A stretch of 64,000 nucleotides of DNA, taken from assembly GCA_965223165.1 (NCBI GenBank), contig CBDCVQ010000018.1:124001-188000 (forward strand). The letters are read 5' to 3'. The notes beneath the pieces are model-generated. The model had not been told where the DNA came from. It saw nothing but the letters and a program-made list of their open reading frames with translations, and did not search any database. A program made the translations under genes and the position numbers. Every line of letters starts with the position of its first letter. The stretch's first letter is position 1. Of the stretch, positions 1 to 9,634 are shown one piece after another. This DNA is from JABDMH01 sp965223165 (GTDB lineage Bacteria; Bacteroidota; Bacteroidia; Chitinophagales; Saprospiraceae).

Positions 1-1668
1 CGCACCATTCCCCGGCGGGTGGAGGGCAGGCCCTTTGCCAACAAGACCACCTTCAAGTTTAAGGTGGATGATTACAATGAATACATGCTCAACCAACTCT
101 TCGAATTATTAACCGAATACGGGCCCGTGCACGAAGTCTGGTTTGACGGCGCCCATCCCAAGCGCAAGGGCAACCAGCAGTACACCTATCTGGCCTGGAA
201 GGAGCTTATCCATACCCTGGCACCCAAAGCGGTCATCTTCGGTAGGCAGGACGTGCGTTGGTGCGGCAACGAGGCTGGGCAAACCAGACCGACGGAATGG
301 AACGTCATCCCTTACCAAGATGACCCAAATGCCATGAATCATTTTGCCGATTTAACGGCTACCACATTGGGTGAAAGGGAGCAGCTCTACCTGGGCAAAT
401 ACCTCCACTATCAAATGGCCGAGACCAATACCTCCATTCGAGAGGGATGGTTTTATCGCGACGATACTGATCAAAAAGTAAGGAGTGCCGACGATGTGTA
501 CGACATTTATGAACGGTCGGTCGGCGGCAATTCGATATTTCTCCTCAATATTCCACCCAATCGCTCGGGACGGTTTTCGCCCACAGACGTGGAGGTGCTG
601 GAGGAAGTGGGACAGCGAATCAGAGAAACCTACGAAAAAAACCTATTCGCGGGCGCAGATGGACCTGCTGCCGTCCTCGATGAGGACGACGCGACGTACG
701 CCACGTTAGAGGAACAGGACGCGATTATTGTCACTGCCCCAGAGCCCATCACCCTCAATCGGCTCGTGCTTCAAGAAGCCGTTGCCACGCACAGCGAACG
801 GATCGAAGCACACACGTTGGAGGCATGGATTGAAGGAGGCTGGCAAGAAATCGCCCAGGCTACCAACGTGGGGTACAAAAGAATCCTACGATTTCCGGAA
901 ATCACGGCAGCCAAATTCAGAATACAGGTGTTGGAATCTCGTTTGACTCCAGCCATCACAAGAATTTCTGCCCATTACTACCGGACACGACCGCCCCAGC
1001 TGACGATAGAGAGAGATCTAAACGGCATGGTGAGTATTCAGGCTAAGCAGCATGAATTTCGTTGGAAACCACATGGCGAAGACATTGCAAATAACATCAA
1101 CCGTGGGGCCGAAATTCGATATACGCTGGACCAGAAAAATCCAACGCGGTCATCTGCGCTGTATGCTGAGCCTTTCCTCCATACACATGGAGAGGTTCGT
1201 GCGGCGGTACTTACGCCCGCGGAAATCGGTAGTGTAGCCACCCACGAATTTGGCATCATCAAAATGGGCTGGAAATTATCATCTGTCAGCAGCGAAGTAG
1301 TCCAACACGAAGCCACCAAAGCCTTTGACAATGATCCAGGTACTTATTGGTGTTCGAAAGTATCGGAACAACCTTATTTGGTACTAGATCTGGGCAGTGC
1401 CCATCGGCTCCAGGGATTTGTCTATACACCGCCCGGCGACCATTCGTCCGGAATGATCGAAACCGGCAGAGTAGAAATTAGCAGCGACGGCCAGTCGTGG
1501 ACGCTAGCTGATCATTTCCGTTTTGGCAACTTGATTAACGATCCCACTCGGCGGAAGCACGTTTTTGGTCGACCGGCCAAAGCTCGATATATTAAGGTAA
1601 TCTCCACCTCTACGGCGGGAAGCGGGAGCAAAGCTTGTATCGGGGAACTGGATTTTCTGGCTCGGTGA
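1..1668 (+). CDS. Alpha-L-fucosidase (GH29) with C-terminal F5/8 type C domain, 5' end cut by window
   Basis: Hydrolyses terminal alpha-L-fucose from glycans, probably outside the cytoplasm. The reading frame is open from base 1, so the N-terminal half of the barrel lies outside the window. The visible part begins near the end of the GH29 catalytic barrel: the stretch EVWFDGAHP carries the family's nucleophile Asp (codon near 145), and WNVIP follows. After a linker with beta-rich domains, the last ~130 residues (from about 1265) form a discoidin/F5-8C carbohydrate-binding module (WKLSSVSSE, AFDNDPGTYWCS, LVLDLGS, ARYIKVISTS). This layout is typical of secreted Bacteroidota fucosidases. The family assignment is firm; the exact substrate is not known. 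Confidence 0.9.
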   Translation, partial: RTIPRRVEGRPFANKTTFKFKVDDYNEYMLNQLFELLTEYGPVHEVWFDGAHPKRKGNQQYTYLAWKELIHTLAPKAVIFGRQDVRWCGNEAGQTRPTEWNVIPYQDDPNAMNHFADLTATTLGEREQLYLGKYLHYQMAETNTSIREGWFYRDDTDQKVRSADDVYDIYERSVGGNSIFLLNIPPNRSGRFSPTDVEVLEEVGQRIRETYEKNLFAGADGPAAVLDEDDATYATLEEQDAIIVTAPEPITLNRLVLQEAVATHSERIEAHTLEAWIEGGWQEIAQATNVGYKRILRFPEITAAKFRIQVLESRLTPAITRISAHYYRTRPPQLTIERDLNGMVSIQAKQHEFRWKPHGEDIANNINRGAEIRYTLDQKNPTRSSALYAEPFLHTHGEVRAAVLTPAEIGSVATHEFGIIKMGWKLSSVSSEVVQHEATKAFDNDPGTYWCSKVSEQPYLVLDLGSAHRLQGFVYTPPGDHSSGMIETGRVEISSDGQSWTLADHFRFGNLINDPTRRKHVFGRPAKARYIKVISTSTAGSGSKACIGELDFLAR

Positions 1669-1724
1669 CCGCCCCCACATGCTTGTTTGCATACCATTTT
1701 CTATGACCTTAGAATGAAAAAGTA

Positions 1725-2090
1725 ATGACGCCAAAGCAACTGATCCAACGCTGGGTCAAGCGCTTTAACGAAGGCGATGCAGATGCCCTCGCCGCCATGT
1801 ATCACGAGGATGCCATCAATCATCAGGTGGCCAATGATCCTGTGGTAGGCAGAGAGGCGATTAAACAAATGTTTGCGGCTGAATTTGCCCAGTTCAACAT
1901 GACCTGCCTCATCGAAAATCTGTTTGAAGACGGCGATTGGGCGATGCTGGAATGGAGGGATCCCAGTGGGCTGCGCGGGTGCGGCTTCTTTCATGTGCTG
2001 GATGGCAAGATCAAACGGCAGCGAGGCTATTGGGATAAACTTACCTTCCTGGGTAAGACGGGGAAGCTCCCGGGATCCCAGGAAGACTAG
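1725..2090 (+). CDS. SnoaL/NTF2-like family protein
   Basis: A 121-residue protein with the cystatin-like alpha+beta cone fold of the SnoaL/NTF2 superfamily: an N-terminal helix with a FNEGDADALAAMYHEDA motif, then GREAIKQMF, then the beta sheet ending in GYWDKLTFLGKTG. It is full length for the family (about 110-140 aa) and has no signal peptide, so it is probably cytoplasmic. Such proteins are either small hydrolases/isomerases or ligand binders, and the sequence alone does not say which. It lies 57 bases after the fucosidase gene and 71 bases before the exonuclease/phosphatase gene on the same strand, which allows co-transcription. Confidence 0.75.
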   Translation: MTPKQLIQRWVKRFNEGDADALAAMYHEDAINHQVANDPVVGREAIKQMFAAEFAQFNMTCLIENLFEDGDWAMLEWRDPSGLRGCGFFHVLDGKIKRQRGYWDKLTFLGKTGKLPGSQED

Positions 2091-2161
2091 CGCCCTGCGG
2101 TGCGGGCAGGTTGAATATCTGGTCTCCAAGCCCTACCTTGACCTAGACTAATCCACCGCCG

Positions 2162-2953
2162 ATGAAACAACTGGCTTCTTTGATCCTTGCTCTTCTCTGT
2201 ACAAATCTCATGCTGCAGTCTCAGGATCAGAAGGGCGACAACATCGTCAAAGTGCTCTCCTTCAACATTTTGCACGGACGAACCACCCAAGGGGACTTTA
2301 ACCTGGATGTGCTGGCCAACCTTATTCTCGAGGCAGATCCGGATCTGGTCGCGATGCAAGAGGTGGACTTTAAGGCCAATCGGTCAAAGAAATATGACCT
2401 GGCGACCGAGCTGGGCTGGCGCACCAAGATGGCGCCCCTGTTTGGACGGGCCATGCCCTTTGACGGGGGTGAGTACGGAGAAGCGGTGCTGGCCCGATCC
2501 AGTTTTTTGGCCACGAGAAATGTCGGACTGCCCCACCTTCCGGGGCAGGAGCCTCGGGCCGCCCTGGAAATAATCACGCTGTTGCCTTCCGGAGATACCA
2601 TTGCCTTTGTCGGCACCCACCTCGCCCATGAAGGGGAAGCGGGGCGCATCATGCAAGCCGAAGCTATCAACGCAGCCTTCGCCGGAAATCCGCATCCGAC
2701 GATCTTGGCCGGTGATCTAAATGCCCGGCCGGGTAGCCAGGCCATGCAGATCCTGGAATCAGTATGGACGGCCTCGGATGATCAGAATCCGCCGGCGGGC
2801 ACCTACCCTTCCCATGATCCGCGGGTCAAGATTGACTATGTCCTGTTTCATCCACGGCATCGGTGGCGGGTGTTGGATCGCCAGGTCATCGCAGATACCA
2901 TTGCCTCGGATCACTGCGCCTACCTAGTGACGCTAGAGCTCCTCGGCCAGTAG
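2162..2953 (+). CDS. Exported endonuclease/exonuclease/phosphatase family protein
   Basis: A phosphodiesterase/phosphatase of the EEP (DNase I-like) fold, 263 residues, with an N-terminal signal peptide (residues 1-20) that sends it to the periplasm or surface. The metal and catalytic motifs are all present: N35 in LSFNILHG, E67 in MQEVD, H153 in GTHLAHE, D185/N187 in AGDLNARP, D225 in KIDYV, and the D250-H251 pair in SDHCAY. With the full set intact the enzyme should be active. Substrate could be nucleic acid, a phosphoinositide-like lipid or a sugar phosphate; bacterial secreted members are diverse and the context does not decide. Confidence 0.85.
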   Translation: MKQLASLILALLCTNLMLQSQDQKGDNIVKVLSFNILHGRTTQGDFNLDVLANLILEADPDLVAMQEVDFKANRSKKYDLATELGWRTKMAPLFGRAMPFDGGEYGEAVLARSSFLATRNVGLPHLPGQEPRAALEIITLLPSGDTIAFVGTHLAHEGEAGRIMQAEAINAAFAGNPHPTILAGDLNARPGSQAMQILESVWTASDDQNPPAGTYPSHDPRVKIDYVLFHPRHRWRVLDRQVIADTIASDHCAYLVTLELLGQ

Positions 2954-3019
2954 ACTCGCCCTATTACTCGATATTGCGATCTTTGGGAGACGACAAACAC
3001 AGGAAAGTCCATCTTATTA

Positions 3020-3475
3020 ATGGATCACTGGGAATATCAACACACGGTCATGACACGCGCCTGTCGCAAGGATGCCTGGGCCTACTGCACAAACTTTGAC
3101 AACGCCGCCCGCATGGAGCCTGGCGTAGAAAGGATCGAATTAGATGGACCATTTGCCAGCGGAACCACCGGTCGCACCGTCACCCTAGCCTACACCCAGT
3201 CGTGGGAGCTGCAAGATGTCGTATGGGAAGAACAGTACACCATCCTGGGTCGAACGCCTGATGGCGGTTTCATGCGTTTCACCTGGACCTTCGAGGAGAT
3301 GGAAGCGGGCACACGTTTGACGCAACTCATCCGAGCTGGCGGCGAGCAGTTGGAAGCCCATCGAGATGCGCTGCACCAGATGGAAGAAGGTGTGGTGCCA
3401 AGTATGAGCAAGCTGGTACAGGCCTTGGACGCGCTGGCAAATACGACCGAAAACGATGATCCCGATCCTGGTTAG
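3020..3475 (+). CDS. SRPBCC (polyketide cyclase/START-like) family protein
   Basis: A 151-residue cytoplasmic protein with the outline of the SRPBCC/Bet v1-like fold: an N-terminal beta strand (YQHTVMTRA), a helix with DAWAYCTNFDNAARMEPGV, the beta strands of the cup (GRTVTLAY, DVVWEEQYTILG, FMRFTWTFEEME, TRLTQLI) and a long C-terminal helix ending ...SMSKLVQALDALA. These proteins bind hydrophobic ligands in a deep pocket; no specific ligand can be read from the sequence. It ends 12 bases before the methyltransferase gene, so the two are probably one transcript. The last residues are acidic and probably disordered. Confidence 0.7.
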   Translation: MDHWEYQHTVMTRACRKDAWAYCTNFDNAARMEPGVERIELDGPFASGTTGRTVTLAYTQSWELQDVVWEEQYTILGRTPDGGFMRFTWTFEEMEAGTRLTQLIRAGGEQLEAHRDALHQMEEGVVPSMSKLVQALDALANTTENDDPDPG

Positions 3476-3487
3476 ATACACAGATCC

Positions 3488-4234
3488 ATGAAAATCCCCT
3501 CCGGTCAGGTGACAGAATACGACGAGGTGGCCGCTATGCATTATGCAGCCTTCCGACCCGCTCTCCATGCCCCCATCCTCGCTGACTGCCTGGCGGAAAA
3601 CCAAAGATACCCCTGGGGGCTGGATATCGGCTGTGGGACGGGTCATTCTTCCGTTGCGTTGGCACAGTATTGCGATCAGGTGCTGGCCACTGATCCGAGC
3701 GAAGAAATGCTCCGGCAAGCGGTGAATCATCCCGACATCTCGTATGCCCATGGGGCCTTACGTCATCTGGACCTTCCGGACCATCACTTTGCCCTGATCA
3801 CCTTTGCTGGATCGCTCTTTTACGCCAAATCTCAGTCGTTGCTGGACGAAGTCGTACGGGTGGCTGCTACAAACGCCCAAATTATCGTCTACGATTTCGA
3901 CATTCAGGTCGACGAGATCCTCAGACTACTTGATATCCCCAGCCCGCCCCAGATGGACCATCCCTATGACCATGAGGTCAATTTCTCCGACTTGGATCAG
4001 CAAAGCCTGCACAAGGTCAAGGAGCTCAAGAAGCTACGTGCGATCGACGCAACGGTATCCGAGCTCGCCCACATTTTGTTATCATCTAAGGAACACTATC
4101 ATGTGCTGGCTAAGCGCTTTGGAGCTCAACACCTACACGCCATTCTCTGCGACCAACTTGCCACCCGTCTGCAGAGGACACAGACCGCCCTACCGGCAAT
4201 GACCTACCTCACCCAGTATCTCCTGACCGAATAA
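3488..4234 (+). CDS. Class I SAM-dependent methyltransferase
   Basis: A 248-residue cytoplasmic methyltransferase. Motif I (LDIGCGTGHS, residues 45-54) and the acidic residue ending motif II (VLATDP, D69) mark the AdoMet pocket, and the later strands YAHGALRHLDLP and LITFAGSLFY fit motifs III-IV of the UbiE/Methyltransf_11 type. The C-terminal third is helical and does not identify the acceptor. It follows the SRPBCC gene by 12 bases, suggesting a small shared operon; the substrate may be a small hydrophobic molecule handled by its neighbour (inference only). Confidence 0.8.
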   Translation: MKIPSGQVTEYDEVAAMHYAAFRPALHAPILADCLAENQRYPWGLDIGCGTGHSSVALAQYCDQVLATDPSEEMLRQAVNHPDISYAHGALRHLDLPDHHFALITFAGSLFYAKSQSLLDEVVRVAATNAQIIVYDFDIQVDEILRLLDIPSPPQMDHPYDHEVNFSDLDQQSLHKVKELKKLRAIDATVSELAHILLSSKEHYHVLAKRFGAQHLHAILCDQLATRLQRTQTALPAMTYLTQYLLTE

Positions 4235-4527
4235 CCCAACAGGTAGTAGTCGCTTGCCAGAGCATGGTGACCCAGGCAATTTCTCCCGTCGAACAGCTAA
4301 TAAGTGCAAAGTCGATCTCGTGCCTACCTTGCCCTTCTTCCTGGCATGCAATACAATCGCTTAATCCTCAGATGTCAGACGCAGCAAGGCCTCGAAGGCT
4401 CCCGCAAAATTATGCCTGATATGGAATCGGTAGCCATTTCCGTCGCTAGGTTGTAGGGCTTCACAGCTTGCTGTAACATGCCCGTGTACTTTTGATTACA
4501 TTTAGAGGACTAACATGGTCCAATTCA

Positions 4528-5262
4528 ATGAACCACTGTTTTGCTAAATCACCCTTTATCCTGGCCATCGTCCTCAGTACAGGCATATCTGCGACATTAT
4601 TTTCACAGCCGAGGCAGGATAGCGTGACGTATCAAGCCTACGACGACTTGATGGGTCTCGAAAATACGGAGCTGTACAATGGACCGGAATATGCGAGTCC
4701 ACATGGGGCTTCGTGGGATGGCAGCCATGTCTATCTCAAGTCGCCGATCTTCACTCCTGGCGATTTGGTGTACGGAGGACAGCCTTACTCAAAGGTGTTG
4801 ATGACGTATGATCTCCTGACAGATAATGTCATCGTTAGGTCCAACGATGGCCTCAGTACCTTCAAGATTAGAATGATCCCCGGCCACCTCTCAAGGTTTT
4901 CTTTGCATGGTCGTGCATTCGTTCGATTGACTGACACCGATCTAGCGTTGGAAGGGCATCATTTCTTTGAGGTCGCCTTTGTTCGAGAAAAGGTGGCGCT
5001 TTTCGTCAAGCATGCAAAGAAAATAAAGCGGGAGACGGTAGATGGGGTATTGCAGCATCGATTTATACCCAGCAACTATTATCTCTTGAAATATCAGGGA
5101 ATATTTCACGTGGTCCACTCCACGAGAGACTTCAAGCAGATATGCCCGGACAGGTACGAAGACATCCGGAGCTTACGTAAGGAGTACAGGGCCGCACACA
5201 AGGAGAATCCCGACAGACTCATGTTGATGATTGCAGAATATTTGGCAGCAGATACCACATAA
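4528..5262 (+). CDS. Exported protein of unknown function, upstream of TonB receptor
   Basis: I do not recognise the family. The protein (244 aa) starts with a clear signal peptide (MNHCFAKSPFILAIVLSTGISATLFSQ), which is why the ATG at 4528 is preferred over an upstream TTG at 4492. The mature part is beta-rich and has repeated aromatic motifs such as GASWDGSHVYLKSP and YGGQPYSKVLMTYDLLTDNVIV; the C-terminal third is charged and helical (FKQICPDRYEDIRSLRKEYRAAHKENPDRL). It is followed 24 bases later by the STN-type TonB receptor, so it is probably a periplasmic or outer-membrane partner of that uptake locus. Function inferred from position only. Confidence 0.65.
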   Translation: MNHCFAKSPFILAIVLSTGISATLFSQPRQDSVTYQAYDDLMGLENTELYNGPEYASPHGASWDGSHVYLKSPIFTPGDLVYGGQPYSKVLMTYDLLTDNVIVRSNDGLSTFKIRMIPGHLSRFSLHGRAFVRLTDTDLALEGHHFFEVAFVREKVALFVKHAKKIKRETVDGVLQHRFIPSNYYLLKYQGIFHVVHSTRDFKQICPDRYEDIRSLRKEYRAAHKENPDRLMLMIAEYLAADTT

Positions 5263-5286
5263 CCACACACAGGCTCCGAAATCATC

Positions 5287-8043
5287 ATGCATCGTTATTT
5301 GCTGGCCATACTATATTTTCTTGCGCTGGCCTATGCTACGCACGGGCAGGAAGACGGCCGCGTATCCATCTCCTTTGATAGCAGCACGCTCAATGAAGCC
5401 ATACTACAGCTGGAAGATCTCGCACAGATTCCGTTCTTTTTTGAAGATGCCTGGTTGCAAGGCCATCGGGTATCAAAATCGTTTGAAAGAGCAAGTGTGG
5501 ACGAGGTATTGCGAGGTATCCTAGCAGACACCGATCTCCACTATCATCGCTACGATGGTAGAATCATTTTGCTGAAAAACACTAGGGTCCTGACGGAATT
5601 ATCCCCTGATCTGTTTGGCGAGACTGCCGGGTTGAAGAAACGGCAAGCCGGTCCCACGCCCATCTTCAAAGAGGAGGTTGTCTCAAAGGCCATGAGGACG
5701 CAGAAAACGGTGGTGGCAATAGGTAAACAAAACCCAGGCTCGAAACAAGGAGAGTACGAGCTTTCAGGTCTAGTGACCAAGGTCGGATCTGACGAACCCG
5801 TGTCGGAGCTGTCTCTCTTCACATCTGATCGATCCCGATACGCTGTGACGGATAGCACTGGTTCGTATGCCATCATGTTGCCGTATGGGCATCACAAGCT
5901 CGAAACGCAGCTATTGGGATATGAGAAAGTGCAGCAAGAGGTGATCATCTACGGACCAGGCGAGTTGGATCTGCAGGTAGTTGAAGACGTCGAGGTCCTT
6001 GATGAGATCGTGGTAAGATCCAACCGAGACGCCAACATTGCAGACGCAGCCGTAGGAGTCTCGCTTGTGGACGTCAAGGCGATCAAGACGATTCCTTTGG
6101 TAATGGGTGAACGCGATATCCTGAAAGTAACTACCACGCTGCCCGGCATCAAGACTGCCGGCGAGGGATCCAGTGGGTTCAATGTACGGGGTGGCCGTGC
6201 CGATCAAAACCTAGTCATGCTGGATGGTGCGCCCATCTACAACCCGACCCATTTCTGGGGAATATTTTCAGCAATAAACCCATTTGCGACTCAAAGTCTG
6301 GAAGTGTACAAAGCCAGCATTCCCGCATCATATGGAGGCCGTCTTTCTTCCGTCTTTGATATCAAGGCAAAAGAAGGCAATAGGGATGCGACTTCGGGTC
6401 AAGGATCTATCGGCCCCCTCACGGCCAATCTCACCTTGGAGACCCCTGTAGTAGAAGGAAAGTCCTCGATCATTGCTGGCATACGGAGCACCTACACCGA
6501 CTATATTCTGCGAAGCCTGAAGGAGAGCGCTCTCAAGAACAGCGAGGCGTCCTTTTACGATGCCATTTTCAAATATGTCCACGAGATCAATGATCAAAAC
6601 TCAGTGGAAGGTACATTCTACTACAGCAAGGACAGATTCAGCATCACCACTGATTCTGTATTCAGATATAGCAATCGCCTCATGTCCCTCAGGTGGAGAC
6701 ATCGATTTAGTCAGCGAAGTTGGGCCTCGTTGGTTGTCAGTGGAACCCAATACAAGTACAACATCCTCTTTGATGCAGATGCAAATACGGATTTTGACTT
6801 TGGATATGTCCTCAACGAGCGACAATTGAAAGTGAAATTTGACCAACTGTGGGGGCAGAAGCATACGCTCAACTACGGCTTTAGCAGTAAGTTGTACGTC
6901 ACCGAACCAGGTAGCATAAAACCCTTGAATTCCGAGTCGGAGGTCGCAATAAAAGAGATAGATCGTGAAAGAGGACTGGAATCAGCACTGTATCTCTCCG
7001 ACCTTTTTGAGGTGAATCACAGACTGCTGCTTGATTTGGGACTACGTTATTCTTACTATGCCAGTCTTGGCCCTGCCACTCAAAACGTGTACGCCGTTGG
7101 TGTCCCTCGAAACGAAGGTTCGGTAGTGGAGGTCAAAACCTATGATCACAACGAACTAATTAAAAACTACGGTGGATTTGAATATCGTCTTTCGGGGCGC
7201 TATCTCTTTGGCCAAGATTGGTCCGTCAAAGCAGGTTGTAATCGCACCGTACAGTATATCCACTTGTTGACTACGAATACGACGATGTCTCCAACAGACA
7301 TATGGAAGTTATCTGACCTCAACATTAAACCCCAACGCGCTCAACAGTTTTCTCTAGGCATTTTCAGGAATGTCCCTAGCAAGAATCTGGAAATAAGTGT
7401 GGAGGGATACTATAAGGAAATGACGGACCTCCTGGACTATAAGATCGGAGCCCAACTCATCTTAAATGATGCACTAGAAACAGAATTACTGCAGGGAGAG
7501 GGTCAGGCCTATGGCGTCGAACTATTGCTGAAGAAGACCACCGGCCGGCTCAACGGCTACGTTGGGTACAGCTACTCACGAGCTCAGATCAAGCTCAACA
7601 GTACGATCCGTGAAGAGCAGGTGAATAACGGCGATTTTTTTCCGGCCAACTTTGACAAACCGCACGACTTTTCCCTAATATCTAATTACCGGTTTACCAA
7701 ACGCATTAGTGCTTCACTCAATTTCATCTATCAGACAGGAAGACCGATCACCTACCCCGTGGGAAAGTTTGTTTTTGCCGGTCAGGACCGGGTGCTCTAC
7801 AGTGACAGAAATCAATTTAGGATACCCGATTATTACCGGCTGGATCTTGGAATCAACATCGAAGGGAGTCACAAGCGCGAGAAACTGGCGCATAGTTTTG
7901 TCAACATATCTGTGTACAATCTGCTTGGTAGGAACAATCCGTACTCCGTATTCTTTGTCAACGACCGAGGGAGAATAAAAGCCTACAAGACGTCCATTTT
8001 CGCCATTCCCGTGCCAACCCTTACTTACAATTTCCAATTCTAG
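5287..8043 (+). CDS. TonB-dependent receptor with STN and carboxypeptidase-regulatory-like domains
   Basis: An outer-membrane beta-barrel that imports or displays a large ligand using TonB energy. In order: signal peptide (1-20, ending ATHGQ), an STN domain (about 22-95, VSISFDSSTLNEAILQLEDL), a carboxypeptidase-D-regulatory-like beta sandwich (about 155-235), the plug (about 245-375, with GFNVRGGRADQNLVMLDGAP and PASYGGRLSSVFDIKAKEG), then the barrel to residue 918 ending in the typical aromatic TYNFQF. STN domains usually contact a regulator or another periplasmic partner, often an anti-sigma factor; none is encoded here. The following gene is a DUF4249 lipoprotein rather than SusD, so this is the DUF4249 type of pair, not a classical SusCD one. 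Confidence 0.92.
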   Translation: MHRYLLAILYFLALAYATHGQEDGRVSISFDSSTLNEAILQLEDLAQIPFFFEDAWLQGHRVSKSFERASVDEVLRGILADTDLHYHRYDGRIILLKNTRVLTELSPDLFGETAGLKKRQAGPTPIFKEEVVSKAMRTQKTVVAIGKQNPGSKQGEYELSGLVTKVGSDEPVSELSLFTSDRSRYAVTDSTGSYAIMLPYGHHKLETQLLGYEKVQQEVIIYGPGELDLQVVEDVEVLDEIVVRSNRDANIADAAVGVSLVDVKAIKTIPLVMGERDILKVTTTLPGIKTAGEGSSGFNVRGGRADQNLVMLDGAPIYNPTHFWGIFSAINPFATQSLEVYKASIPASYGGRLSSVFDIKAKEGNRDATSGQGSIGPLTANLTLETPVVEGKSSIIAGIRSTYTDYILRSLKESALKNSEASFYDAIFKYVHEINDQNSVEGTFYYSKDRFSITTDSVFRYSNRLMSLRWRHRFSQRSWASLVVSGTQYKYNILFDADANTDFDFGYVLNERQLKVKFDQLWGQKHTLNYGFSSKLYVTEPGSIKPLNSESEVAIKEIDRERGLESALYLSDLFEVNHRLLLDLGLRYSYYASLGPATQNVYAVGVPRNEGSVVEVKTYDHNELIKNYGGFEYRLSGRYLFGQDWSVKAGCNRTVQYIHLLTTNTTMSPTDIWKLSDLNIKPQRAQQFSLGIFRNVPSKNLEISVEGYYKEMTDLLDYKIGAQLILNDALETELLQGEGQAYGVELLLKKTTGRLNGYVGYSYSRAQIKLNSTIREEQVNNGDFFPANFDKPHDFSLISNYRFTKRISASLNFIYQTGRPITYPVGKFVFAGQDRVLYSDRNQFRIPDYYRLDLGINIEGSHKREKLAHSFVNISVYNLLGRNNPYSVFFVNDRGRIKAYKTSIFAIPVPTLTYNFQF

Positions 8044-8050
8044 TTAGATC

Positions 8051-9223
8051 ATGGGAAGGTTTCAGTTTCTATCGCTTTGTTTTCTCCTGCAGTTGCTCCT
8101 CCAATGCACTGAATCCTTTGATATTCAGGCCTTTAATTTTGATCGCATCTTGGTAGTTGAAGGCACGATCACCAATGAGCTAAAACAGCAGGTTGTCAAA
8201 CTCTCCAGAAGTATCCCTCTGGACGCCACCGTACCCGACATCGAAGAAAATGCGGACGTTCAGGTGGTCGATACCGACGGCCAAGCATTCCAGTTTTCGT
8301 TTGATCCTGCTACCGGTGTTTACCGGTCGGATGTAGCATTTGCAGCAAGACCTGAGTCGGCCTATACACTAATAATCAACACGCAAGATGGACGAGTTTA
8401 TACTTCGAGCGAGGTTGTTCTGCCGCCCATTGTACCCATCGCTAGGGTCTATGCAGAGATTTCATCGGATGCGGGGGCAAATGGCATCGATATTTTCGTA
8501 GATTCTGAGGAGGCACCTGACGAGGTTAGATACTTCAGATATGAATATGAAGAAACCTACAAGATCAAGGTGCCCCAGCCGTCGCATTTTACATGGGCTA
8601 TTGAGGATTACGATGTTGGATCGGGCTTATATGAAATAAGCCTCACTCGCAGAAAACCTGAGACTATTTGCTACTCATCAAACTACTCAACGGGTATCTT
8701 GCAGAGCTCCACTCGTGAGCTAGAGCGCAACCGCATATTCCGTTTTCCGATACAACATATTTATCGGCGCAATCCCATTCTGCGAGAGCGCTATAGTATC
8801 TTGGCAAAGCAGTATGTGCAGAGTCTCCAGGCCCACACATTCTATCAAACATTGAATGATCTTGGGGGCCAGGGGAGCCTCCTATCCGAAGTACAACCCG
8901 GCTTCCCCCCAGGCAATATCTCATCTTCGGATAATTCCGACGAACGAGTCGTGGGTTTTTTTGAAGCCTCCTCCGTTTCCACCAAGAGGATGTACACCAA
9001 CTACAAAGAGTTTGTTTTCGAATTCCCACCATACTTTATTGCCTGTGACCGTATTCGGATGTTTCCCTATGCAGAAATGATCCAAAAACTGGAGAAAGAG
9101 CACTTCCAAATTGTGGATTATGAAGAACAAGGCCCCGTGAAGTTATATCACCTCTACAAAGAACAATGCACAGATTGCACGACTTTCTCCTCTAATGTGA
9201 AACCAGCGTTTTGGGAGGATTGA
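8051..9223 (+). CDS. DUF4249 domain lipoprotein
   Basis: A 390-residue outer-membrane lipoprotein (lipobox LLLQC, Cys19). The N-terminal block NFDRILVVEGTITNELKQQV followed by KLSRSIPLDA, the beta-sandwich middle (DGQAFQFSFDPATGVYRSD, YTLIINTQDGRVY), and the Cys-rich C-terminus (CTDCTTF...KPAFWED) match the DUF4249 family, which nearly always sits next to a TonB receptor and is thought to form its surface lid or partner. It starts 7 bases after the receptor stop codon, so translation is probably coupled. A much shorter copy of its two ends follows immediately downstream. Confidence 0.85.
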   Translation: MGRFQFLSLCFLLQLLLQCTESFDIQAFNFDRILVVEGTITNELKQQVVKLSRSIPLDATVPDIEENADVQVVDTDGQAFQFSFDPATGVYRSDVAFAARPESAYTLIINTQDGRVYTSSEVVLPPIVPIARVYAEISSDAGANGIDIFVDSEEAPDEVRYFRYEYEETYKIKVPQPSHFTWAIEDYDVGSGLYEISLTRRKPETICYSSNYSTGILQSSTRELERNRIFRFPIQHIYRRNPILRERYSILAKQYVQSLQAHTFYQTLNDLGGQGSLLSEVQPGFPPGNISSSDNSDERVVGFFEASSVSTKRMYTNYKEFVFEFPPYFIACDRIRMFPYAEMIQKLEKEHFQIVDYEEQGPVKLYHLYKEQCTDCTTFSSNVKPAFWED

Positions 9224-9243
9224 TAACATATCGCCGCCACCTT

Positions 9244-9624
9244 ATGATCATGCTGCTTGGCATCATTTTGATTGGGCAGATCACCTGTGTTGGTTCCTTT
9301 CCTACACAGACCCTCGGATTTGAAAATGTACTTATGGCAGAGGCCCCCCTGATCAGTGAAAAGTGGCAGCAAACGGTCTGGCTCTCGCGGACCGCGCCGC
9401 TGACGGAAGCTGACCTAGACGGTGATCTGGGACTGGACCTGCCGCCATACTTCATAGCGTATGATGGCCTATGCTGCATCGATATCGGGCTGGAAGACCT
9501 CATGATAAAACTAGACTTTGAGCACCATCAGAGTATCTCTTGCGAGGTAATAGATAATGGGCCGATCTACCACGTGTACCAAGCATTCTGTAATCCCGGT
9601 ACGACTCCCTCCACACACACATAA
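9244..9624 (+). CDS. Short DUF4249-like protein, internally deleted paralogue of the preceding gene
   Basis: A 126-residue exported protein with an N-terminal hydrophobic segment and possible lipobox (GQITC, Cys15). Residues 25-55 (FENVLMAEAPLISEKWQQTV and LSRTAPL) match residues 29-59 of the upstream DUF4249 lipoprotein (FDRILVVEGTITNELKQQVV, LSRSIPL), and residues 64-120 (LDLPPYFIAYD ... GPIYHVYQAFC) match its residues 322-376 (FEFPPYFIACD ... GPVKLYHLYKEQC). About 260 central residues are absent, joined by an in-frame junction. The ATG at 9244 is preferred over a TTG at 9211 that lies inside the previous gene. It may be a decaying duplicate or a functional minimal version; the open frame favours some function. 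Confidence 0.65.
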   Translation: MIMLLGIILIGQITCVGSFPTQTLGFENVLMAEAPLISEKWQQTVWLSRTAPLTEADLDGDLGLDLPPYFIAYDGLCCIDIGLEDLMIKLDFEHHQSISCEVIDNGPIYHVYQAFCNPGTTPSTHT

Positions 9625-9634
9625 AACCAGTATT

